Under the pieces are notes generated by a model. That model did not search any database, was not told where the DNA came from, and worked only from the letters and a program-made list of their open reading frames with translations. A stretch of DNA of 64,000 nucleotides from the NCBI RefSeq assembly GCF_002102355.1, contig NZ_LQPT01000040.1, positions 150,961 to 214,960 of the forward strand, written 5' to 3'. Positions 55,933-64,000 of this stretch are shown piece by piece. How positions within the stretch are numbered: position 1 is the first letter of the stretch; every line of letters starts with the position of its first letter. Made by a program: the position numbers and the translations under genes. The stretch comes from Mycobacterium sherrisii. GTDB lineage: Bacteria > Actinomycetota > Actinomycetes > Mycobacteriales > Mycobacteriaceae.

Positions 55933-56658
55933 CTAGGCGGGCGACTGGGCGGAAGTGGTCGCCGCGGGGTCCAACGCCTCCAGCGTCTTCCAGGTCGCCG
56001 CGGCCGCCTTCTGCTCGGCTTCCTTTTTCGAGCGGCCCACCCCGGTCCCGTACTCGGTCTCCATCACGACGACCACCGCGGTGAATTCCTTGTCGTGGTC
56101 GGGACCGGTCGAGGTGACCACATACGACGGCGCGCCCAGGCCACGCGCCGCGGTCAGCTCCTGCAGGCTCGTCTTCCAGTCCAGGCCCGCCCCCAGCGTG
56201 GGCGCCGCGTCCAGCAGCCCGCCGAACAACCGCAGGATCACCTCGCGCGCCGTCTCGATGCCGTGTTCCAGGTAGATCGCGCCCAGCAGTGATTCCATAC
56301 CGTCGGCCAGGATGCTCGACTTGTCCGCCCCGCCGGTGTTCGCCTCCCCGCGCCCCAGCAGCAGGTGCACGCCCAGGCCCTGGTCGGAGAGCTTGCGTGC
56401 CACATCGGCCAGGGCCTGGGTGTTGACGACGCTGGCCCGCAGCTTGGCCAGATCCCCCTCGGAACGGTCCGGATGGCGGTGGTAGAGCTCGTCGGTGACG
56501 GTCAGCCCCAGCACGGCGTCGCCGAGGAACTCCAGTCGCTCGTTGGTCGGTAAGCCGCCGTGTTCGTAGGCATAGCTGCGGTGCGTCAGCGCCAGGGAGA
56601 GCAGTTCGTCGGGCAGATCGACCCCGAGCGCATCGAGCAGGATTTGCCGCGAGGTCAC
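55933..56658 (-). CDS. rnc: Ribonuclease III
   Basis: The 241-residue double-strand RNA nuclease has the catalytic signature [14 protein letters not shown] (residues 38-51), further metal ligands in [15 protein letters not shown] and a C-terminal dsRNA-binding domain (about 155-225, [16 protein letters not shown], then [21 protein letters not shown]). It processes rRNA precursors and some mRNAs. It overlaps the YceD stop by 4 bp. Confidence 0.96.
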   Translation of the reverse strand: MTSRQILLDALGVDLPDELLSLALTHRSYAYEHGGLPTNERLEFLGDAVLGLTVTDELYHRHPDRSEGDLAKLRASVVNTQALADVARKLSDQGLGVHLLLGRGEANTGGADKSSILADGMESLLGAIYLEHGIETAREVILRLFGGLLDAAPTLGAGLDWKTSLQELTAARGLGAPSYVVTSTGPDHDKEFTAVVVVMETEYGTGVGRSKKEAEQKAAAATWKTLEALDPAATTSAQSPA

Positions 56659-57248
56659 CGCTGACCTCCGGCCTCGGGGTCGGCGGAATCATCGGAGAAC
56701 ATGTCCACCAGCTTGGCCCATCGCGGATCGATGTTGTCATGGTGGTGGCCGGGATCGTTGGCCAGCAGCACACCGCACTGCGGGCACAGCCCCGGGCAGT
56801 CCGGCCGGCAGACGGGGGCGAAGGGCAGGTCGAGCCCGACGGCGTCGATGATGGCCTGCTCGAGATCGATGCGGTCGTCGACGACGCGGCCGACCTCGTC
56901 TTCCTCGGTGGTCGCCTCGGTCGCGCTGTCCGGGTAGGCGAACAACTCCGTCAACCCGACCTGCACCTGGCCGGTGACCGCGGTCAGGCAGCGGGAGCAT
57001 TCCCCGACGGTGGGCCCGGATACCGTGCCGGTGACCAGCACGCCTTCCGACACGGACTCGACCCGCAGATCCATGTCGAGCGGAGCGCCCTGCTCGATAG
57101 CGATCATGTCCAGACCGATGCGCAGCGGGCTGGGCACGGTGTTACGCAGGGTAACCATCGCTCCCGGGCGCCGTCCGAGCCGCGTGACGTCGACCGTCAT
57201 CGGTGAGGCCGGATGGTGCTGCGCAGTAGTTCTCTTTTCGCGCACCAT
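56655..57248 (-). CDS. YceD family (DUF177) protein, Rv2926c-like
   Basis: The 197-residue protein is the large-rRNA-accumulation YceD type: a sheet-rich domain with [27 protein letters not shown] and an acidic region. A four-Cys zinc-like cluster follows ([13 protein letters not shown]) before the conserved end (DPRWAKL). YceD is tied to 23S rRNA and ribosome assembly. In many bacteria rpmF follows; here rnc follows directly. TAAGAT 6 nt before the ATG supports leaderless initiation at this start. Confidence 0.9.
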   Translation of the reverse strand: MVREKRTTAQHHPASPMTVDVTRLGRRPGAMVTLRNTVPSPLRIGLDMIAIEQGAPLDMDLRVESVSEGVLVTGTVSGPTVGECSRCLTAVTGQVQVGLTELFAYPDSATEATTEEDEVGRVVDDRIDLEQAIIDAVGLDLPFAPVCRPDCPGLCPQCGVLLANDPGHHHDNIDPRWAKLVDMFSDDSADPEAGGQR

Positions 57249-57254
57249 AGAAAA

Positions 57255-57260
57255 ATCTTA
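57255..57260 (-). promoter_or_regulatory. -10 hexamer for leaderless YceD-rnc-mutM mRNA
   Basis: The minus strand reads TAAGAT followed by 6 nt and then the ATG of the YceD gene. In mycobacteria a TANNNT hexamer at this distance places the transcription start on the first base of the start codon. Confidence 0.5.
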
Positions 57261-57335
57261 CGGCGGGCCGGGGACGCCGACGGCGGCGCTTCGGCCGTGC
57301 GCGGTCCGTCGGCCCAGGTGGGCTACCGGGTTCGC

Positions 57336-58073
57336 CTACCGGGTCGCGTAGTCGTGCGTGCCGGCCGCCGTCCGCAGTTGGTGACGGCCGCGGCCCACCG
57401 ACCGCAGCGTGCCGTTGAGGAACTCCTCGAACTCGGCGAGTTTGTTGTCGACGTAGATGTCGCACTCGCCGCGCAGCCGGTCGGCCTCGGCGTGCGCGGT
57501 GTCGATCAACCGCGTGGCCTCGGCGTTGGCCGCCTGCACCACCTCGTTCTGCGAGACCAGCCGCTGCTGCTCCTTGATGCCCTCCTGGACGGCCTTCTCG
57601 TAGGAGATGTTGCCGTTCTCGATCAGCCGGTCGGCCTCGGCCTGGGCGCGACCGACGCTGGCCTCGTACTCCCGCTTGGCCGCGGCGGCGATGCGCATCG
57701 CCTCCTCGCGCGCCTCCCCCACCATCCGCTCGCTGTGCTGGCGCGCCTCGCCGACCATGCGGTCGGCCTGCGCCTTGGCGTCCGACAGCAACCGATCGGC
57801 CTCGGCGCGCGCGTGGTTGAGCATCGACTCGGACTCGGTGGTCGCCGAGGCCACCATGGACTCGGCGTGCGTCTTGGCGTCGTGCAGCATCGAATCGCGG
57901 GCATCGAGCACGTCCTGGGCGTCGTCGAGCTCGCCGGGGATCGCGTCCTTGATGTCGTCGATCAGCTCGAGCACGTCACCGCGGGGCACCACGCAACCGG
58001 CCGTCATCGGCACACCGCGGGCTTCTTCGACAATGGCGCCCAATTCATCCAGCGCTTCAAAGACTCGATACAC
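57336..58073 (-). CDS. sepIVA: SepIVA, DivIVA-like septum protein
   Basis: The 245-residue protein starts at GTG with GGAGGG 7 nt upstream, giving the same length as Rv2927c. A short N-terminal DivIVA-like segment (VYRVFEALDELGAIVEEARGVPM) is followed by a coiled coil from about 55 to 225. The coil is rich in Ala/Glu/Arg heptads with repeated EADRL and AHAE/ARAEA units. SepIVA is an essential regulator of septation and polar peptidoglycan synthesis in mycobacteria. It is divergent from tesA. Confidence 0.94.
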   Translation of the reverse strand: MYRVFEALDELGAIVEEARGVPMTAGCVVPRGDVLELIDDIKDAIPGELDDAQDVLDARDSMLHDAKTHAESMVASATTESESMLNHARAEADRLLSDAKAQADRMVGEARQHSERMVGEAREEAMRIAAAAKREYEASVGRAQAEADRLIENGNISYEKAVQEGIKEQQRLVSQNEVVQAANAEATRLIDTAHAEADRLRGECDIYVDNKLAEFEEFLNGTLRSVGRGRHQLRTAAGTHDYATR

Positions 58074-58281
58074 GGCCGTACCCTCCTGGCTTGTTGTTGT
58101 TACCAGTGTGCCTGGTGTTACGTCTGTGACGGCGGTGGCAACGCCGGTGTGTCGGGCATTGACCTCACGAAAGCACATTCTTCCAGGACTTCTGCGGCGC
58201 CGGCGAGCCAGGACGCCGGCTCCGGCGCCTCGACCAGCAACCGGTGGCGGCGAAGCCGCCGGGCGAGCGAAGACGCCACGT

Positions 58282-58287
58282 TAGGCT
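58282..58287 (+). promoter_or_regulatory. tesA: -10 hexamer for a leaderless tesA mRNA
   Basis: TAGGCT lies 6 nt before the GTG start codon of tesA and no ribosome-binding site is present. This spacing places transcription initiation at the GTG. Confidence 0.5.
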
Positions 58288-58293
58288 GGGCCG

Positions 58294-59049
58294 GTGAACG
58301 GGCCCGCAACCCCAATCGGGACCGGCACCACGCCGGCCCTGGCAACGCTGTATATCTTTCCGCACGCCGGCGGCTCGGCGACGTTCTACGTGCCATTGGC
58401 CAAGGCGTTCTCGGCGGACATCCAGCGCGTGGCCGTGCAATACCCCGCACGCGGCGACCGCGGCCTCACTCAGCTGCCGAGCATTCCGGAATTCGCCGAC
58501 GAAATCTTCTCGCTCATGGCGCCCGGGATGGCGTCCGGTGCCGCCACCGAGCGTCCCGTGGCGTTCTTCGGCCACAGCATGGGCGGGCTGCTGGCCTTCG
58601 AGGTGGCGCTGCGCTTCCAGGCCGCCGGACAGCCGATCGAGGCCCTTTTCGTGTCCGCCTGCGCGGCCCCCGGGCACATCCGCTACAAGGAACTGCAGGG
58701 GTCTGACCTCGACATCTTGACCGTGGTCGCGCAGGTCACCGGCACCAATACCGACGTGCTGGCCAACGACGACTTCGCCGCCCGGATCCTGCCCACCCTG
58801 CAGAGCGTGCGGGCCATCGCCGGCTACGACCGCGCGCCCGGGGTGACGGTGTCGTGCCCGATCCACGCCTTCGTCGCGGACAACGACATCATCGTCGCCC
58901 CGGAGAACATGACGGCCTGGGCCGATCGGACGACGGCCGAATTCACCCTGCAGAAATTTGCTGGAGACCATTTTTATCTCACCGAACACCTGTCGGAGCT
59001 GGCGAAAAACGTCGAGGATCGGCTCCTCGATCGCCGCGGCCCCAATTAG
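58294..59049 (+). CDS. tesA: Type II thioesterase TesA
   Basis: The 251-residue alpha/beta-hydrolase thioesterase starts at GTG. The nucleophile elbow is FGHSMGG, the oxyanion region is YIFPHAGGSATFY, an acid is in AFVADNDIIV and the His is in FAGDHFYLTEHL. TesA removes acyl chains from, or edits, the modular polyketide synthases that make phthiocerol; it interacts with Pps proteins in M. tuberculosis and is needed for PDIM. It keeps its place upstream of fadD26-ppsA, but a 656-bp gap separates them. Confidence 0.93.
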   Translation: MNGPATPIGTGTTPALATLYIFPHAGGSATFYVPLAKAFSADIQRVAVQYPARGDRGLTQLPSIPEFADEIFSLMAPGMASGAATERPVAFFGHSMGGLLAFEVALRFQAAGQPIEALFVSACAAPGHIRYKELQGSDLDILTVVAQVTGTNTDVLANDDFAARILPTLQSVRAIAGYDRAPGVTVSCPIHAFVADNDIIVAPENMTAWADRTTAEFTLQKFAGDHFYLTEHLSELAKNVEDRLLDRRGPN

Positions 59050-59110
59050 CTGACGCGGCTCTCCGCGAAGGGCAGGCCCGGGCCGGCCGCCGCCTCGCAC
59101 ACCGCCGCGG

Positions 59111-59169
59111 CAAACACTTTCCGCGGTCCGATCCGACGCCGGAGAGGCCCGGCGCCCGGAAAGTGTTTG
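59111..59169 (+). terminator. Long hairpin downstream of tesA
   Basis: CAAACACTTTCCG (59111-59123) and CGGAAAGTGTTTG (59157-59169) are perfect 13-bp inverse copies with a 33-nt GC-rich loop. It lies 62 bp after the tesA stop. It may act as a terminator, a protein-binding dyad or a small repeat-derived element. Confidence 0.55.
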
Positions 59170-59499
59170 TCATCGGCGGAGCCCGGCGCCGCGCCGGGGT
59201 GGGGCCGGTCGGCCCGCGCTTCGTGCCCGGTCGCATTCGCGACCGCCCGGGCACCCGGCGAAACGGTGCGCTGGTCCCAAAACGAGCCGTCGCCAGGTGC
59301 CCCCGGGACGTGCGGCCGATCACACCACGGCGCTCTTGGACCACTTAAGCATCAGACACATCACTGGTCACTCACGGCTCACAGCGCGTCGACCTGCAGG
59401 AACACCGTCCGGGATCGGGATTGTCGGCATCGATCAACAGCCAACGCCAAACCCTGTGTATGAACTCTGTGGATTTTCTCAAAACGGGTCCCGTCCCCG

Positions 59500-59508
59500 T
59501 GTTAGATT
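59500..59508 (+). promoter_or_regulatory. fadD26: fadD26 (PDIM operon) promoter, extended -10
   Basis: TGT-TAGATT is a TGN-extended -10 element in the AT-richer block. Transcription would begin near 59515, 10 nt before the first leader stem. No -35 hexamer is evident, which an extended -10 can tolerate. This should drive fadD26, ppsA and the following PDIM genes. Confidence 0.5.
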
Positions 59509-59524
59509 GCTTACCTTACTTACG

Positions 59525-59661
59525 AAGACTGGTGGGCGGGGAGGGAAACCGGGGACTCCGCCCATCCAGTCTTGACGCGCCACGAAATACCGCCAGCAGC
59601 TGCTGTGTGCTAGGGGGGGCTCCGTTCAGGAGCCACAAAGCCGCTTCCCGGCAACACACAG
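59525..59661 (+). ncRNA. Structured 5' leader of the fadD26-ppsA transcript
   Basis: Stem 1 pairs AAGACTGGTGGGCGG (59525-59539) with CCGCCCATCCAGTCTT (59558-59573), 15 base pairs with one bulged base. Further on, CTGTGTG (59603-59609) pairs with CACACAG (59655-59661) and encloses a GGCTCC-GTTCA-GGAGCC hairpin (about 59618-59634). The stems begin just after the predicted transcription start and end 44 nt before the start codon. It matches no riboswitch class that I recognise. Confidence 0.5.
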
Positions 59662-59705
59662 GGTGCGTGCCGTTAGTACGCCGACAGCGAGTTGGAAGGT
59701 ACGAC

Positions 59706-61453
59706 ATGCCGGTAACCAATGCGTCCATACCTGCTTTGCTGCAGGAGCGAGCTGAGCAACAACCCGACGCGGCGGCATTCACCTACATCGATTACGACGA
59801 CGATCCGGCGGGATTTGCCGAGACCGTGACGTGGGCGCAGATTTCGCAACGTGCGCGCGTCGTCGCCGAGGAACTCGCGCTGTGCGGCTCACCGGGTGAC
59901 CGGGTCGCGATCCTGGCCCCGCAGGGGCTGGAATACATCGCGGCGTTCTTCGGTGCGCTCGAGGCTGGCTTCATCGCGGTGCCCTTGTCCACACCGCAAT
60001 ACGGTGTGCACGACGACCGCATCTCGTCGGTGCTGCGGGATTCCGCCCCGGTCGCCGTCCTCACCACCTCCGCGGTCGTCGGCGACGTCACGAAGTACGT
60101 CACCGGACACGACAGGCAGCCGGCCCCGTTCGTCGTCGAGGTCGACCTGCTCGACCTGGACTCCCCGCGCGCCCTGCCCCCCACCCGGCAGCACTGCGGC
60201 GGCCCGGCCTATCTGCAGTACACCTCGGGGTCGACGCGCACCCCGGCCGGCGTCGTGGTGTCCCACACCAACGTCATCGCCAACGTGACCCAAAGCATGT
60301 ACACCTACTTCGGGGATCCGGCACAGCTGCCCAGCGACCTGACCGTGACGTCCTGGCTGCCGTTCTACCACGACATGGGCCTGATTCTGGGGCTGTGCGC
60401 GCCGCTGGTGGGCCGGCGCAGCGCGGTATTGATGAGCCCGATGTCGTTTCTGGTCCGCCCCGCGCGCTGGATCAGCATGCTGGCCAGCCACGGCCCGTGC
60501 ATCTCGGCGGCCCCGAACTTCGCGTTCGAGCTGGCGGTTCGGCGCACCTCCGACGACGACATGGCCGGACTCGACCTGGGCAACGTGCAGTGCATCGTCA
60601 GCGGCAGCGAGCGCATCCACGTCGCCACCGTGAAGCGATTCACCGATCGCTTCGCCCCATATCACCTGAGCCCGACCGCCATTCGGCCGTCGTACGGGCT
60701 CGCCGAGGCGACGCTGTATGTGGCCGCCCCGGCGCCCGACGCCGCGCCCAAGACGGTTCGCTTCGACTACGAGCATCTGACGGCCGGGCAGGCCCTGCCG
60801 TGCGGCACCGAGGGCACCCTGGGGACCGAACTCATCGGGTACGGCTCCCCCGATCCCGACTCGGTGCGAATTGTCAACCCGGAGACCATGATCGAGAGCC
60901 CAGCCGGCACCGTCGGTGAGATCTGGGTGCGGGGCGAGCACGTGGCGATGGGTTACTGGCGCACGCCCGAGCAAACCGAGCGCGTCTTCAACGCCAAACT
61001 CGTCGATCCCGCGCCCGGCGCCGCCGAGGGGCCGTGGCTGCGCACCGGCGACCTGGGCGTCATCGCCGACGGTGAGCTGTTCATCATGGGTCGCATCAAA
61101 GACCTGCTCATCGTGGACGGCCGTAATCACTACCCGGACGACATCGAGGCGACGATCACCGAGATCACCGGCGGCCGGGTCGCGGCGATCTCGGTCCCCG
61201 ACGACATCACCGAGCAACTGGTGGCCATCATCGAGCTCAAGGGGCAGCCGGCCTCCGAAGAAGGACTGCTACGGCTGCGTTCGGTGAAACGCAAAGTCAC
61301 GTCGGCAATTTCGAAGTCGCACAGCCTGCGCGTGGCCGATCTCGTGCTGGTGCCGCCGGGCTCGATTCCGATCACGACCAGCGGCAAGATCCGCCGCTCG
61401 GCCTGCGTCGAGCGCTACCAGACCGACGGATTCCAACGGTTGGATGTGACTGT

Positions 61454-61457
<4 letters not shown>
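59706..61457 (+). CDS. fadD26: Long-chain fatty-acid-AMP ligase FadD26
   Basis: The 583-residue FAAL activates long-chain fatty acids as acyl-adenylates and loads them on PpsA to start phthiocerol synthesis. It has the length of M. tuberculosis FadD26 and near-identical blocks: MPVTNASIPALLQERA, PLSTPQYGVHDDR, the AMP-binding loop YTSGSTRTPAGVVVSH, PTAIRPSYGLAEATLYVAAP, RTGDLGV and the C-terminal PGSIPITTSGKIRRSACVERY. I chose the ATG at 59706 because the frame stays open upstream only through non-conserved sequence. It overlaps ppsA by ATGA. Confidence 0.95.

Positions 61458-64000
<2,543 letters not shown>

Larger units (their letters stand above)
59050..59705. other. Intergenic region tesA-fadD26 with hairpin, promoter and structured leader
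   Basis: This is 656 bp without a credible gene. It holds a 13-bp-stem hairpin (59111-59169), an AT-richer block (about 59460-59525) with an extended -10 element, and a leader of about 190 nt with several stems up to fadD26. M. tuberculosis has the small gene Rv2929 here; I could not identify an equivalent. A frame at 59167-59463 lacks coding character. Confidence 0.6.

Noticed and set aside
59167-59463. 98-codon frame as a possible Rv2929 equivalent
   Set aside because: It begins in the arm of the hairpin, has no ribosome-binding site and its composition is like other shadow frames; I cannot match it to Rv2929.
59421-59705. In-frame upstream extension of FadD26 by 95 codons
   Set aside because: The extension is non-conserved and contains the predicted promoter and leader stems; the ATG at 59706 gives the standard 583 residues.

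Overview
The window is GC-rich, single-copy actinobacterial chromosome. PE/PPE proteins, an MPT63-like antigen, an F420-dependent Ddn-type reductase, SepIVA, LppW and, at the right edge, TesA, FadD26 and the start of PpsA make it a Mycobacterium. The FadD26-PpsA pair is the entry to phthiocerol dimycocerosate (PDIM) synthesis, so a PDIM-producing slow grower is likely; the species cannot be fixed by eye. From memory of M. tuberculosis gene order, the backbone is collinear with Rv2887-Rv2931, with several insertions and losses.

Layout. 0-3.6 kb: a lysophospholipid-acyltransferase-like gene cut by the left edge, an MPT63-like secreted protein, an SDR dehydrogenase, a ChaB/Rho-N protein and a MarR regulator. 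3.6-7.7 kb: amidase amiC, tsf-rpsB and a LytM-like secreted protein. 7.7-18 kb: xerC, a lactate-monooxygenase-like flavoenzyme, a siderophore-interacting protein, an IclR regulator, a PPE-PE-PPE cluster apparently co-transcribed behind an MFS permease, and a divergent CoA-transferase/HMG-CoA-lyase pair. This last group looks like an uptake and catabolism cassette. 18-24 kb: dprA-comM-yraN, fdhD, an epimerase and a GAF-ANTAR regulator. 24-30 kb: DUF2469, rnhB, lepB, rplS, lppW and rpsP-khpA-rimM-trmD. 30-41.7 kb: SnoaL-like, Ddn-like, dacB2, a TetR/deacylase pair, pknI, an amidohydrolase, ffh, an alpha/beta hydrolase and a helicase.

41.7-51.6 kb: the nitrogen operon amt-glnB-glnD behind a two-box GlnR site, then ftsY, smc and acyP. 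51.6-58 kb: an OsmC protein, a feoA-feoB-NifU-like iron operon inserted next to mutM, then YceD-rnc-mutM and sepIVA. 58.3-64 kb: tesA, a 656-bp spacer with a strong hairpin, a promoter and a structured leader, then fadD26 and ppsA, which runs off the right edge.

Many neighbouring genes overlap by ATGA or TGATG junctions, which indicates translational coupling. Several genes have a TANNNT hexamer 6-8 nt before the start codon, as expected for leaderless mycobacterial mRNAs. I saw no rRNA, tRNA, CRISPR array, insertion sequence or prophage. A 37-bp core is shared by two intergenic elements (7.7 and 52.1 kb).
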